Below, in pieces: positions 34,218-46,747 of a stretch of DNA of 64,000 nucleotides. Every line of letters starts with the position of its first letter. The stretch's first letter is position 1. The position numbers were made by a program, and so were the translations under genes. A model generated the notes under the pieces. That model did not search any database, was not told where the DNA came from, and was given only the letters and a program-made list of their open reading frames with translations. The stretch comes from Neoarius graeffei (taxonomy: Eukaryota > Chordata > Actinopteri > Siluriformes > Ariidae): the NCBI RefSeq assembly GCF_027579695.1, contig NC_083569.1, positions 72,690,149-72,754,148 on the forward strand, given 5' to 3'.

Positions 34218-35880
34218 GTAAATTCTTACAAATAGAAAAAAAAGATCTGATGTTTATTTCTTACCCTTTCTGCTTCTGTATAGATTTGCCAGTTGGAGTT
34301 TGCAGCTTTATCAGATGGTTTGTTTTATTGAACCACAGAGCTTAATATGCTTTAATGTGCCAGAGTTTCTTTTTCAAGAGGTGTACAGTGAGTATGTTAA
34401 AGCTATAATAAGGTAAAATTAACAATTTCACTACATGTGTAACTTCATATTTTTATCCTGCTCCTGCTTGAAATAGTAAATGAATCAATTTTTCACTTTA
34501 ATGTTTTGATTAAGCTTATATAGGCTAAAAGTTGTATCTGTACCAGTTGGGTGAATGAAACAAACTGATCTTTCAACTAACTTGTAACATAATTAGTTGT
34601 GTAACAGACACCACTAATGACTGGCTAATCCCAACCATTTCATTGGCTATTGATACTGAGAGAGAGAGAGAGAGGCTTGGCTAGGCTTGGCTTGGCTTGT
34701 AGTAGAGTAGTCCTTAAAACAATGTCTTTCTTGTGACATTACTGGCACAATGACTCGTTTCCTTTGGGAAAAGATCCTGCCATGCAGAATTACAAGAAAT
34801 ATAATGCAATGCATGTCACAAACCCCATCGCAATCAGTCAACACTTGTGTAGAAGTAAAATAATCTTGTCCGTAAAGTTATGTATTGTGTACTGTATGTT
34901 TAGGATTTTCACAGACAAGTAACTTTAAAAAACTTCCTCTTCTGGACCAACGCATCTCTTTGGTCGATGCAAATGAAGTTGTAGGCTTAACCATGTATGT
35001 AACTGCTTCCAGGCAATGAATAATGCACACTGTCTTATCATGAAGATCCTGAGCTGAATGCCCTACAGCTGTTGGCATCAGGAAGGGCTGATGAGATGAG
35101 CTTGTGTGGTTTTTTTTGTTTTTTTTTTTTCTTCTCCTTGCTAGAGGCCTGTTCCAGCTGCATGCCAGCCTTTCGCAATTATGTCTTCCCACTAAACATG
35201 AGCCTAAAGAGGAATGCAGGGAAATGGGGCCGTGTAAATGATTAAATGATTAAGTGCCTCAAAGTCAGCCTCATGACTCTCACACTCTGTGAGTGTTACA
35301 GGGTCACATGACTTCACTACCATATTCATAGGCTCATAAATGGTTCCCAGGCGTATTCAGCGTATTCATAATTCTGATTCTTAAAACCCCAGTTTGCTTG
35401 AACAGCTTCATGGCTGCCTCGTGACTAAAACACGGTGGTACAGGGTGTACGTTTTAATAGGTAGCTAACTTTTTTGTTCAAAAATTATTGCTGTACAAAG
35501 TATGCTACATTTAAAAAAAAAAAGGGTGGGTGGAGAGAATAAAAATAATTGGTCTGCTGTTGTTATTTCTACCAAATACCCCTTTTCATTGATCAAGGAC
35601 TGGCAGTTATAATTTGCTGCCCATTAAGTGTGTACAGGTGCAGGTTAGTAACGACCAGATTTGACTGCCTGCTTTGGAATTTAGTTGATGAAGCATGATT
35701 TTATAAAAATTACTCAACTGACAAGCTTGCTTGTTGCTTAGCAAATGCATTCGGAGATGAAGAGGAATATTTCTGAACACGGCATTAACCAGGACTCTGG
35801 TTTAGGGTTAATCTGTGTTGGGGAAACCACTTTATAAGTACACTGGTTCACTATTTGCACAACATCTTTTTGTGTCACAG
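34218..35880 (+). other. Spacer or intron upstream of CITED1
   Basis: No exon recognised. Contains a GA run followed by GGCTTGGCTAG-type short repeats at 34658-34700 and T-rich runs near 35106. It may include the CITED1 promoter, but no clear TATA box or CpG island is seen. Confidence 0.4.
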
Positions 35881-35893
35881 GTGTCACCAGGTA

Positions 35894-36361
35894 ATGAGCT
35901 TACTGCTGCTGTCCAACTCCAGCATGAAGGACCGTGACTCTCTGACCCTGCTGCACTACACAAACTCTGGCAAAACGGGCCCACAGTACCCCCCTCCCAA
36001 TCTCCATTCTTCTTCCCCAGGCCTCACCAAGTCTCAGCCCTTCTGTCTGCAGTCCAGCCAGCACCTCATAGCCTCCATGCAGCTGCAGAAACTCAACAGT
36101 CACTATCAGAGCCTGGCTGCTTCTTCTACAGTCTCTTCTGGATCCAACAGAGGATTTGGCACTGCTTCAATGAGTCCAGCACAAATCCCTGGCCCTGGCA
36201 TGGCTCAAGGGTCTGGGATCATAGATTCTGATCCGGTGGATGAGGATGTCTTGATGTCTCTGGTAGTGGAGCTGGGTTTGGACAGGGCTAATGAACTTCC
36301 AGAACTGTGGCTGGGCCAGAATGAGTTTGACTTCATATCAGATGTACCTGCTGGGTGCTGA
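35894..36361 (+). CDS. cited1: CITED1, CBP/p300-interacting transactivator 1
   Basis: A nuclear transcriptional co-regulator that binds the CH1/TAZ1 domain of CBP/p300 through its acidic C-terminus and lacks a DNA-binding domain. ATG 35894 follows a TTTTTGTGTCACAG acceptor by 13 bases; the stop is TGA at 36359-36361, giving 155 residues. N-terminal conserved region: [12 protein letters not shown] (residues 11-22). Middle: [16 protein letters not shown] (57-72). C-terminal CR2: [20 protein letters not shown] through [13 protein letters not shown] (113-147), with the LPEL p300-contact motif at 135-138. The [15 protein letters not shown] wording and the -GC end match CITED1 better than CITED2 or CITED4. 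It is shorter than human CITED1 (about 193 aa), so an in-frame upstream start is possible, but MSLLLLSN aligns with an internal human Met region and is the best visible start. Confidence 0.93.
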   Translation: MSLLLLSNSSMKDRDSLTLLHYTNSGKTGPQYPPPNLHSSSPGLTKSQPFCLQSSQHLIASMQLQKLNSHYQSLAASSTVSSGSNRGFGTASMSPAQIPGPGMAQGSGIIDSDPVDEDVLMSLVVELGLDRANELPELWLGQNEFDFISDVPAGC

Positions 36362-37490
36362 CCACCTAAAAGAAAGTCCCCAATCAATTTTTGGCTGCCT
36401 TTCTTTTCTTTTTTTTGCACCTGAGACACTGTTGGATGGCTTATGAAAATGTGAGGTTTTTTTTGAAGATTCCCCCCCCCAGTTTGTAAAAACACTTCTT
36501 CTAGTTCAAGCTGCAGAGGAAGAAGTGACTGCACTCACAATCAAGACTACTTGGACAGTTGAAACTAAAATACGGTAACTCTCTTGCTATTCACGTTGAT
36601 GTCTTGCTTGTTCTAATCCTTTCTAAGCTCTGGTTTCAAAGTGGTGCAAGAATTTCTCCCAAGTCACCAGACATGGAGTTAAGTCTTAAGCTTCACACAC
36701 GGACTAGACCTCCAACATGACCACTACCAGACGTGTTTTTTTTTTTTTAAACTTCATGTTCACCACCTACAATAAAATTTGTGAATCCACAGAACATTTC
36801 TTCTGAAAGACGAGACATTCATGTGGTCTCTAGTGTATTGACTTCATCTTTTGCCACCTGCCATCTGTGTGTTCTCTCCATACGAGCAGCCAGGTGGTGG
36901 TTCTGTTCTGTAATGGAAGGTGATCCTGAAACCAGCATGCATTTTCCAAAATGCATGTCATCGCAAGACTCCTTTCCACTGGGGTAACCTGATCTATCGG
37001 ACACTTTTCCATGGTTAAATATATTAATGATGGACGTGTCCAGTTCCTCCGCTGGTAGCCTCACTTTAAGCCTACAGATTGTGAACAGCAGAAACTCGAC
37101 AGATTATTTCAAGCAAACTAAATAGTTTAGAGTATGAACCCTACTACAGAAGCACTATATTTGTACATGTTTAATCAAGGGTTTGTTTTTGTTTCGTATA
37201 AGAATAGAAGAAATGTTAGAAAGATCTAAGAGACTCTGCTGTCATGTTGTTCTTTAGCGTTAACTAATGCAGACCTGTGTTGATAAAATAATGGAGTAAT
37301 CTCTTTTTTGGTTTAACAGTCCTGAATGAATCATAAGTGATTGTGTATTTTTTTTTTTTTTTTTTTTTAGCACTTTCCTTTCACCTGGTGTATTTTTCTA
37401 CAAAAGATGTGATTACTGTTATATTTAAATAAGCGTACTCTGCTATTTTGTTTTTCAAAATTATACATTAATAAAAACAATTAAAACATT
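36362..37490 (+). other. cited1: CITED1 3' UTR with two poly(A) signals
   Basis: Non-coding sequence after the stop with AATAAA near 36771 and AATAAA at 37470-37475, the latter followed by AT-rich DNA. T-tracts at 36737 and 37348. The UTR end is inferred from the signals. Confidence 0.6.
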
Positions 37491-38162
37491 TACTCTGCCG
37501 TGTGTAATTGATCACTTCTGATGAGAACAGGATTGAGAAGGGACCTGGAATAAGAGGCCCATCAGAAAATGGCCAAATTTCACACTTTTTTTTTTTTTTT
37601 TTTTTTTAATGGTCCATCAGCACACCCTCTGAGATGATGAGTGTGATGTAACAGAATTGTGATTAGATCATGATTTAAAATGTGAAGTTTTTACTATTCC
37701 AGCTAATTAATGTTTCTTAGTGTGCTTGAGTGAGTTTTAAAACAGGGTCACCTGAAGTTTCAAGAAGTCTAAATGAGTTTCTGCATTGTTTTTGACCAAC
37801 TGCTGAAGTATTTAAAGATAATTAATACAAATAAGAAATCTGGGCTGCTGCTTTTAAAATATTCCACATCAGTCCCCCCCCCCTCCCTTTTTTTTTTCTT
37901 TATTAAATTGTCCTGTCTCATCCCTACCACCAACTAAGGCACTAATTACCATAGAGGAAATTTTCCTTCAGTTCCACCTGGAGTTAAAGTTTACAAGTTT
38001 CCAGTTAAACTCTACTGCCACCTAGCGGACACTATTGAATCTTCCACATCCAATAGTGGTGTACTGTGGGGAAACCAGCCAGCTATTCACTTAATAGCCA
38101 GTGTTTACACACCAAAAAACAAAGCACAAAGAAAATAGTAGTTCACTCACTGAAATATTTAA
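37491..38162. other. Intergenic spacer after CITED1
   Basis: Poly-T runs at about 37585-37608 and 37886. No gene. Confidence 0.45.
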
Positions 38163-38318
38163 ATAATATTGGCTGGCTTTTTTTTTTTTGTGGTCCATCA
38201 GATATATCCCATTCAGCTAGCATAATACTGAACAAGTCAAAGATGAGTGCAATATCATGCTAGCTGAATGGAATATATCTGATAGACCACAGGAAAAAAA
38301 AAAGCCAGCCAATATTAT
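38163..38318. mobile_element. Hairpin MITE with about 60-bp arms
   Basis: The left arm (ATAATATTGGCTGGC, T-run, then ATCAGATATATCCCATTCAG) and right arm are complements with few mismatches and a central spacer of about 35 bp. No transposase. Confidence 0.82.
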
Positions 38319-38321
38319 ACT

Positions 38322-39540
38322 TTTTTTAATTAAATATTTATTGAGGATGCCAACGTCGGAGTGATTTACAGAAGGGTCCTTGAAATAAAGAAATTAAATA
38401 TAAACTATAGAAGTAATATAAAATATGAAAAACTGACAGGGAAAACCCCCAGGTCTAATCAAAATCAATCTCATCTCTAGCCGCTTTATCCTGTTCTACA
38501 GGGTCACAGGCAAGCTGGAGCCTATCCCAGCTGACTACGGGCGAAAGGCGGGGTACACCCTGGACAAGTCGCCAGGTCATCACAGGGCTGACACATAGAC
38601 AACCACTCACATTCACACCTACGGTCAATTTAGAGTCACCAGTTAACCTGTATGTCTTTGGACTGTGGGGGAAACCGGAGCACCCGGAGGAAACCCACGC
38701 GGACACGGGGAGAACATGCAAACTCCGCACAGAAAGGCCCTCGCCAGCCACGGGGCTCGAACCCAGACCTTCTTGCTGTGAGGCGACAGTGCTAACCACT
38801 ACATCACCATGCCGCCCATCAAAATCAATAAAACAGAAAAAAAAATCTGACTAAAGCACAATAGACAAAATGTCAAGAGTTAATTAATATCACACTACTA
38901 ATTTTACTAGAAAACTATATTCCTGAGACCTTTTTAAAGTTTACTTAATGATGTCTCTTCCCTTAATGTCTTCTCTAATTTGTTCCAGTCATTTACAGCA
39001 AAATTTTTTGGATGTCCACAGGCCCCAGTTTATACTAACTGCTGTTTTTCGAATATTACTGTTGAATCTCGTGTTATAGTTGTGATGGTCTTTATTAAAA
39101 TTAATATTAAACTTATGAGCAAACAGCTGATTTAGGCATTTGTAAATGAAAACTCTATGTTTGGCACATCTTCGGCTAAGCGGTACCCACTTAAGATTTT
39201 TTAAGGCCTCCGTTCCTGACGAAGGAAAAGGTAAATCTAAGATTATATGTGCTGCTTTATTGTGGAGAACTTGAAGTTGTGCCATAAGAGTAGAATTCCC
39301 CCTATCACCCCCATATGATGTCAGCGTAGTCGAAAATAAAATATAGCTGTTAAAAAAACAATATCCAGGCCTCTTTAATTCGCCTGAGAAGATCCAACTT
39401 CTTATTTTTGGACAAATGTCTTCTTGGAAGCGAATATTTCTTTAAAAATCATGCAAATGGCCAATAACAATCTTTGAAAGTTTTTTTTAAATATACAATT
39501 TCTTTCTCATTGCCAGTGATCTTCATATCAATATACTCAC
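38322..39540 (-). mobile_element. 5'-truncated LINE remnant (ORF2 C-terminal part)
   Basis: On the minus strand the frame around 39285-38989 encodes LQVLHNKAAHIIL, then LKNLKWVPLSRRCAKHRVF and YNTRFNSN, the usual layout downstream of the reverse transcriptase in several LINE clades. Nothing resembling the RT active site is in the copy. A 3' A/T-rich tail lies near 38322. It is interrupted by a SINE at 38470-38817. Clade not assigned. Confidence 0.75.
38470..38817 (-). mobile_element. V-SINE-like SINE (copy 9), nested in the LINE
   Basis: Minus-strand copy flanked by ATCAAAATCAAT at 38458-38469 and 38818-38829. Some internal deletions around 38595-38650. Confidence 0.93.
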
Positions 39541-39605
39541 CTTCCAGCCGGTGTAGCGTTCATCAGTAGTGTTAGCGAAGGCCAATGCTAGCACAGTCAA
39601 GCCAG

Positions 39606-41215
39606 TGCTATTGAGAGCCAAGTCAAGTTTATTTGTATAGCACTTTTAACAAGAAACATTGTCGCAAAGCAGCTTTACAGAATTTGAACGACATTAAAAC
39701 ATGAGCTAATTTTATCCCTAATCCATCCCCAATGAGCACACCTGTGGTGATGGTGGCAAGGGAAAAACTCCCTCAGACGACATGAGGAAGAAACCTCGAG
39801 AGGAACCAGACTCAAAAGGGAACCCATCCTCATTTGAGCAACAACAGACAACATGACTATAACATTAACAGTTTTAACATGAAGTCAGTTTCGTTGATGT
39901 TATAAACTCTTTATTGATGGAAACTTGAGTGCAAAACTGTTCATGACAACTGCAGTCCGAAAGTAAGCAAGTCACCTGTAGTCCTCAGCCATAAAAGCAT
40001 TACTGTAAGTGTCCAGAGCGTCCTCCAGGTGTGACTTTCAACTGTCCACATGGGGCCGTTCTCCACAGGAGCGATGCGATGAGACTCCAACCAGACACAG
40101 GGCACCAGGATGGATCAGACAGGTCCGAAGAGCAGAAGAGGTCAGCACCTCGATCCCAGGACCGACATGTAACTCAGAGGGACAGATTTGGGGAGGGAGA
40201 GAGAGAGAGAAAACACAGGTTGTTAGGTATGCCCAATGTCACCTGAATAAGTAGGAACAGTATACATATTGCACTGAGTACAAGCAGAGACTCCGGCAAC
40301 TAACTCATCTCATCTCATTATCTCTAGCCGCTTTATCCTTCTACAGGGTCGCAGGCAAGCTGGAGCCTATCCCAGCTGACTACGGGCGAAAGGCAGGGTA
40401 CACCCTGGACAAGTCGCCAGGTCATCACAGGGCTGACACATAGACACAGACAACCATTCACACTCACATTCACACCTACAGTCAATTTAGAGTCACCAGT
40501 TAACCTAACCTGCATGTCTTTGGACTGTGGGGGAAACCGGAGCACCCGGAGGAAACCCACGCGGACACGGGGAGAACATGCAAACTCCGCACAGAAAGGC
40601 CCTCGCCGGCCCCGGGGCTCGAACCCGGACCTTCTTGCTGTGAGGCGACAGCGCTAACCACTACACCACCGTGCCGCCCCGGCAACTAACTATGACCGCA
40701 TAACTTAAAGGGGAGAGCCGGAAGGTAACACAGGCATGAGGGAGCCCCGGGACATAAAGCAGCAGCCACTACACCGTCAACAAACTTGAGTGAGCAAGCG
40801 AGTGGGGACTGACAGCATCCATACATCCCAGTTTACCAAAACACTCTGTCTGAGGATCCTCCAGATCTACACCTTTACCTCATAAACACCATTAACACAA
40901 GGCTTGACTAAACAGATGTGTTTTCAGCCTGGAGCAAGTACTGTAGCACAGGCTAACAACCGAGAAACTAAGATTTCTATCTCCAGACTCTTCTTCCACT
41001 CACGCTCACTACAGTATTTTTCACTCAGACCTAAGTATTCATTTCCCTATATAATTTACTTAGTTACTTTTAAAATAAACATCGACAACTACACACAACA
41101 GCGTGACCTTGCAGCCAAAATTCTCTCAAAATCTTCCACTTTTAACGACGTCGTAAACCTGGTGGCCATGTTTTTTTTTTTACAAATTGTCACAGTCACT
41201 CACTAGCACGGAAGT
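39606..41215. mobile_element. Dispersed fish repeat, unclassified, carrying a SINE
   Basis: Begins with GTCAAGTTTATTTGTATAGC, then GCAAAGCAGCTTTACAGAA and GGGAAAAACTCCCT, a repeat I recognise as abundant in ray-finned fish but cannot assign to a class. A SINE splits it at 40306-40678. The right edge near 41215 is approximate. No coding capacity. Confidence 0.55.
40306..40678 (-). mobile_element. V-SINE-like SINE (copy 10)
   Basis: Complete minus-strand copy close to the family consensus with a perfect 13-bp target duplication CCGGCAACTAACT (40293-40305 and 40679-40691). Confidence 0.96.
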
Positions 41216-42407
41216 TTTACGTCTCTAACGTGTCTCTTTTCCAGTTATTCAATGTCCATTGGTATGTTTTGTCTTGTAAATATGCATGAAGAATCTCTAA
41301 TGAAGTTTTGGTAGGCTTTCAGGTGTTCAGCACGTCTTTAGTTTCAGTTTTCAGTTTATTTATTTAGTGCTTAATTATAGCATAGCTAATCTTAGCAGTA
41401 GCACTGGATCAGCCTCGTCTTTTCTCTTTCCCGGCAGACAAAGAAATGCTTCTGCACATGTGCAGCAGAAAAGTTTTGTCACTGGATATTCGCATCAGCT
41501 CCGACATGTGAAGTCATGTTGTCTTGACAACATGCAATATTGTACGCTCATTCTCTATTGGGTAGAGTAGCATAATACACGTAGGATAAGTGATATGCGA
41601 ACAATATTACATGCTATCGAACCAAATGAATGAAACCCACTAAAAGGGAATAGAACACGTTTTTATTCCATGGAAAAAGTGTCCTGTGTGTATAATAATA
41701 TACATTAACACATGTATAGACGACACACATTGCAGTACATCACCTTACAATAGATAACACATTGAAGATAAAAATTTGGCATGGTCAGCTTTCATATGAA
41801 GCAGAGAAGACAAACACGAATGTAGCTATGAGGAAAGAGGTCAGACATGCAGGCCATCATTTACAGATAAGCCACTGACCCACTTTATCTTCTATCATTA
41901 ACACAAAGCTGTTCTGTCCCACTGCCTGGTATTTCCTGAATGAGATTGTTATTCATAAAGAAGAGATATCTGTCCAAAAATAAAACCTGTTACACGTTAA
42001 ACCACTAGTTTGATGTATCTGAGGCAAGGTGAAGCCATAAATATACATAGACTATTTTTAAAAAATCTCAAAATGAAATTCAACACACTTCCTCTTATTT
42101 ATTTATTTACTTACACCCAGCTCACATCAGACAAAGTGCACATTTTGAGTCATGTTTTCAGCAGGTGATGCAAAATATCACAATCTTTCCGACACACTTC
42201 ACCCTTGATTCATTCAAGAGCAGACAGCATACGTAGGCACATATACTGGGCAGTGTTTATTTCTGGGCAGTGTTCATTTCTCAGTGTTTGTAGATAGGAG
42301 ATAAAGACTGTCCTACTTGATTCCTGGATAAATTTGAAGGCAGGATCAAACATGTCCTTCTCTAAAAGAGCAATGTAATCGTTCTAGTGGTCGTCTATAA
42401 TGGTACA

Positions 42408-42410
<3 letters not shown>
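41216..42410. other. Intergenic spacer, no gene seen
   Basis: AT-rich, apparently unique sequence. No family signature in its short open frames. Confidence 0.4.

Positions 42411-42451
<41 letters not shown>
42411..42451. repeat. (AAT)n microsatellite
   Basis: About 13 units of AAT/TAA. Confidence 0.95.
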
Positions 42452-42879
42452 TACTTTCCTGAAATGTTATATAAAACAAAAGGGCAATGAAAATATCTGC
42501 AGAACTAAGGTCAAACTTTGCAGCATGTGTCCATTCATTAAGTCTGTCCTTTTTTCTTTTCTTTTTTTTTGCACTTTTATAGTTTCTGAGTACAGAATGA
42601 GCCTGAACATATTTTATCCCTTATGTTCAGTTCATTACACCATTCAGTGTTGTGAATTTATAGAAATACAGTCATCATTACATTTAAAATATCATATTTT
42701 AATGGCAAGTGTGTGTGTACAGGTGGGATCAGACATAAGAGACAGGACAGGAGAACATTTACATATAGCACATTTAAGAAGACCTTTATTATCCCACAGT
42801 GGGGAAATTTCCTGTTTGCAGCAGCACAGTGGATAGCAGCAGAAGAGGACATATCAAGCCACACAAGTAAAAAAAAATT

Positions 42880-42911
<32 letters not shown>
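42452..42911. other. Intergenic spacer ending in a (TA)n run
   Basis: The segment 42770-42830 (CCTTTATTATCCCACAGTGG) resembles a common fish retroelement tail. CA and TA runs at 42880-42910 lead into the next SINE. Confidence 0.35.
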
Positions 42912-43274
42912 GATGTTGTAGTGGTTAGCGCTGTCGCCTCACAGCAAGAAGGTCCGGGTTTGAGCCCCATGGCCGGCGAGGACCTTTCTGTGGGGAGTTT
43001 GCATGTTCTCCCCGTGTCCGCGTGGGTTTCCTCCGGGTGCTCCGGTTTCCCCCACAGTCCAAAGACATGCAGGTTAGGTTAACTGGTGACTCTAAATTGA
43101 GCGTAGGTGTGAATGTGAGTGTGAATGGTTGTCTGTGTCTATGTGTCAGCCCTGTGATGACCTGGCGACTTGTCCAGGGTGTACCCCGCCTTTCGCCCGT
43201 AGTCAGCTGGGATAGGCTCCAGCTTGCCTGCGACCCTGTAGAAGGATAAAGCGGCTACAGATAATGAGATGAGA
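42912..43274 (+). mobile_element. 5'-truncated V-SINE-like SINE (copy 11), first of a tandem pair
   Basis: Starts at GATGTTGTAGTGGTTAGCGC after a (TA)n run and lacks the first bases of the head. Runs to ATGAGATGAGATATA. The same truncated start and flank recur in copy 12. Confidence 0.93.
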
Positions 43275-43283
43275 TATATATAT

Positions 43284-43653
43284 GATGTTGTAGTGGTTAG
43301 CGCTGTCGCCTCACAGCAAGAAGGTCCGGGTTCGAGCCCCATGGCCGGCGAGGGCCTTTCTGTGGGGAGTTTGCATGTTCTCCCCGTGTCCGCGTGGGTT
43401 TCCTCCGGGTGCTCCGGTTTCCCCCACTGTCCAAAGACATGCAGGTTAGGTTAACTGGTGACTCTAAATTGACCGTAGGTGTGAATATGAGTGTGAATGG
43501 TTGTCTGTGTCTATGTGTCAGCCCTGTGATGACCTGGCGACTTGTCCAGGGTGTACCCCGCCTTTCACCCATAGTCAGCTGGGATAGGCTCCAGCTTGCC
43601 TGCGACCCTGTAGAACAGGATAAAGCAGCTAGAGATAATGAGATGAGATGAGA
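43284..43653 (+). mobile_element. 5'-truncated V-SINE-like SINE (copy 12), second of a tandem pair
   Basis: Begins at the identical truncation point and ends in the same ATGAGATGAGATATATAT context as copy 11, indicating tandem duplication of a unit of about 372 bp followed by a few substitutions. Confidence 0.93.
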
Positions 43654-43820
43654 TATATATATAAGTAGATGAAACACATTTATTGCACATATCAGATGGT
43701 CATAATTGCAAAAGATAAAACAGAAAAAAATAGAAAACAATGCAACAACTATCGACAGACATACATATATGAGTCTACTGTGAGCAGTAGTTTTCCTTAC
43801 TACTCCAACCCAGATCATCT

Positions 43821-44200
43821 CATCTCATCTCATCTCATTATTTCTAGCCGCTTTATCCTGTTCTACAGGGTCGCAGGCAAGCTGGAGCCTATCCCAGCTG
43901 ACTACGGGCGAAAGGCGGGGTACACCCTGGACAAGTTGCCAGGTCATCACAGGGCTGACACATAGACACAGACAACCATTCACACTCACATTCACACCTA
44001 CGGTCAATTTAGAGTCACCAGTTAACCTAACCTGCATGTCTTTGGACTGTGGGGGAAACCGGAGCACCCGGAGGAAACCCACGCGGACACGGGGAGAACA
44101 TGCAAACTCCACACAGAAAGGCCCTCGCCGGCCACGGGGCTCGAACCTGGACCTTCTTGCTGTGAGGCGACAGCGCTAACCACTACATCACTGTGCCGCC
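43821..44200 (-). mobile_element. V-SINE-like SINE (copy 13)
   Basis: Complete minus-strand copy with a perfect 16-bp target duplication CCAACCCAGATCATCT (43805-43820 and 44201-44216). Confidence 0.96.
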
Positions 44201-44289
44201 CCAACCCAGATCATCTAAGTAATATTTTGAACATGATTTAAAAAAGAAATAAAATAAAATGCTTGTTAGAGAAGTACAGCAAACAGAAC

Positions 44290-44534
44290 ATAAGTGTTTA
44301 GGATGACATACAGCATGGCTACTTATGAAAGAAATAACTAATCTGCCACAAAATATTGATTTTAAATTATTTTACTGATTTAAAAATGATTTTATTGCTT
44401 CTACTAATCTTGTGGTCTATAGCAGCAGTCTATTATACAAATCAACAGACTGCTACACAAAAATAGCAGAGTGTAGAATGCCCAAATTGACCAATCAGAA
44501 TTGAGTATTCAAATGAGCCGCATAATAATTAAGG

Positions 44535-44535
<1 letters not shown>
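44290..44535 (+). repeat. Dispersed repeat, copy A
   Basis: Shares ACAAAATATTGATTYWAAA and ACCAATCAGAATTGAGTATT blocks in the same order with 45150-45735. Confidence 0.7.

Positions 44536-44602
<67 letters not shown>
44536..44602. repeat. (TTGA)n microsatellite
   Basis: About 16 tetranucleotide units directly after the repeat copy. Confidence 0.96.
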
Positions 44603-44988
44603 CCAAACAGTAAAGAAAAAATAAAAATAAAAAATGCAATAATCAAAACATAGTCATGAACAAATTGGATAGCGTAGCCACAAGGCAGTAACATAATAAT
44701 GTTCGGAAAGGATTAGGAAGAAGTAAATAACTTATCAAATCCTAACCCTTTATACCACCGCTAATCAAACGTCACTTTCCGCCATAATAAAAATATATAT
44801 AAAAGAAAACAAAAGCAACAAACAAAAAAGAAAACATACCAACATACCAACATGGTATAATATAGAATAAATCAATCATATATACAGATACTTAGTATGT
44901 TATACATATATACACACATACAATACATATATACAGTACATACATATACACATATACATACACATCCATACATACACAGACACCCATA

Positions 44989-45044
<56 letters not shown>

Positions 45045-45149
45045 GCATAATTATATCACACACAATACTCATTATGATATAAATATATATCCGTACGTAC
45101 CCATACATGCATATATACACTTATATTATCAATAGAATGTTATTGTAAT
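44603..45149. repeat. AT-rich spacer with a (TA)n microsatellite at 44994-45037
   Basis: The flanks are built of TATACA-type short motifs. No gene. Confidence 0.8.
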
Positions 45150-45735
45150 GGGATAACATACAGAGCAGGCCGTTACTGCAAAAATAAACCCCGATAGGGT
45201 GATACACAGCTACTTAGGAAAGAAAATCAATAATTTGACACAAAATATTGATTCAAAAATTATTTTATTGCTTTAAAAAAATCAATCTGCACAGTGGTGT
45301 AGTGGTTAGCACTGTCACCTCGTAGCAAGAAGGTTCCAGGTTCAAACCTCACCACACTTTTCTGTATGGAGTTTGCATGTTCTCCTCATGTCTGCGTAAA
45401 ATAACCAGACACTGGGGTTCTAAAAGATGGTGCATACTTAGTGCCAGTCCCAAGCCTGGATAGATTGGGGAGGGTTGTGTCAGGAACGACATCCGGTGTG
45501 AAACCTATGCCAAATCAAATATGCAGAACAGATCTGCTGTGGCGACCCCTAACAGGAGCAGCTGGAAGAAGAAGAAAAGTGATTTTGCTGCTTGTGCTAG
45601 TGACGTGGCCCATAGAAACACAGTTTGTTGTACTTTACAACATTCTGTTATAAAGAAATAACAGACCAAGAAATGCCATAATTGACCAATCAGAATCGAG
45701 TATTCAAATGAGCCGCATAATAAAAACAATTATAC
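45150..45735 (+). repeat. Dispersed repeat, copy B, split by a SINE
   Basis: Same two blocks as 44290-44535, but separated here by a SINE at about 45290-45575. Confidence 0.65.
45290..45575 (+). mobile_element. SINE of DANA/HE1-like type
   Basis: The head (AGTGGTGTAGTGGTTAGCAC, then GGTTCCAGGTTCAAACC) matches the V-SINE family, but the 3' end reads GACATCCGGTGTGAAA and CTGCTGTGGCGACCCCTAAC with a GAAGAAGAAG tail, the tail type I associate with DANA/HE1 elements. Part of the centre is deleted. Confidence 0.8.
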
Positions 45736-46250
45736 AACGCTTGGTTCTGGTCCACGAATCTGATTGGTTGAGCAACGTTTCAAGAGTTCTAACATTTCAC
45801 ATCAGGGCCCTGGCGTGGTTCCACACTGTGTGTATCACTCCGTTCATCTGTGTCCTCTATGTTAAATTCCACTTCCTAGTTAGAAATGGTCGTTGCAAGT
45901 GATACTTTTCAAGAATAGAACTTTTTGAAAATATGAAAGCTCGTCAGTTCAAGATGAAAATGATGAAGGGAAACTAATTTTACCTGAAGCACCTTTAACT
46001 GGAATGTACAAATCAATATGAGCTAGCCAGCTAGCCGCCGGGTGATAAGAGCGTAATGTGAGGGTGGCGTCTTCGTGATCTTTTTCCGCGAATGGAGCAA
46101 AAATAAACAAAATATTTGGTCATATTGTGTCTGAAATGTCACTTTTACTTGTGACACTAATTTCTTGTTTATGTAACTGTTGTATAAAAGCAATATCACA
46201 CTTGAGGTCGTACTGAATATCAGCACGTCTGTGTATCTACAGCACTCCGT
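45736..46250. other. Intergenic spacer, no gene seen
   Basis: Contains CTGATTGGTTGAGCAACG-type sequence and AT-rich DNA. Nothing recognised. Confidence 0.4.
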
Positions 46251-46262
46251 CTCCTGTGATAT

Positions 46263-46634
46263 CTCATCTCATTATCTCTAGCCGCTTTATCCTGTTCTAC
46301 AGGGTCGCAGGCAAGCTGGAGCCTATCCCAGCTGACTACGGGCGAAAGGCGGGGTACACCCTGGACAAGTCGCCAGGTCATCACAGGGCTGCCACATAGA
46401 CACAGACAACCATTCACACTCACATTCACACCTACGCTCAATTTAGAGTCACCAGTTAACCTAACCTGCATGTCTTTGGACTGTGGGGGAAACCGGAGCA
46501 CCCGGAGGAAACCCACGTGGACACGGGGAGAACATGCAAACTCCGCACAGAAAGGCCCTCGCCGGCCATGGGGCTCGAACCCGGACCCTCTTGCTGTGAG
46601 GCGACAGCGCTAACCACCACACCACCATGCCGCC
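46263..46634 (-). mobile_element. V-SINE-like SINE (copy 14)
   Basis: Complete minus-strand copy with a perfect 12-bp target duplication CTCCTGTGATAT (46251-46262 and 46635-46646). Confidence 0.95.
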
Positions 46635-46747
46635 CTCCTGTGATATTGCTTAAACAATTTAATCTTTAAAACACATTTCTTTAAATTGTTGACTGCTGTA
46701 AATAATTACAAATCTTCGAGTTTAGGTTCAAATTTTAGTTCTAACAT

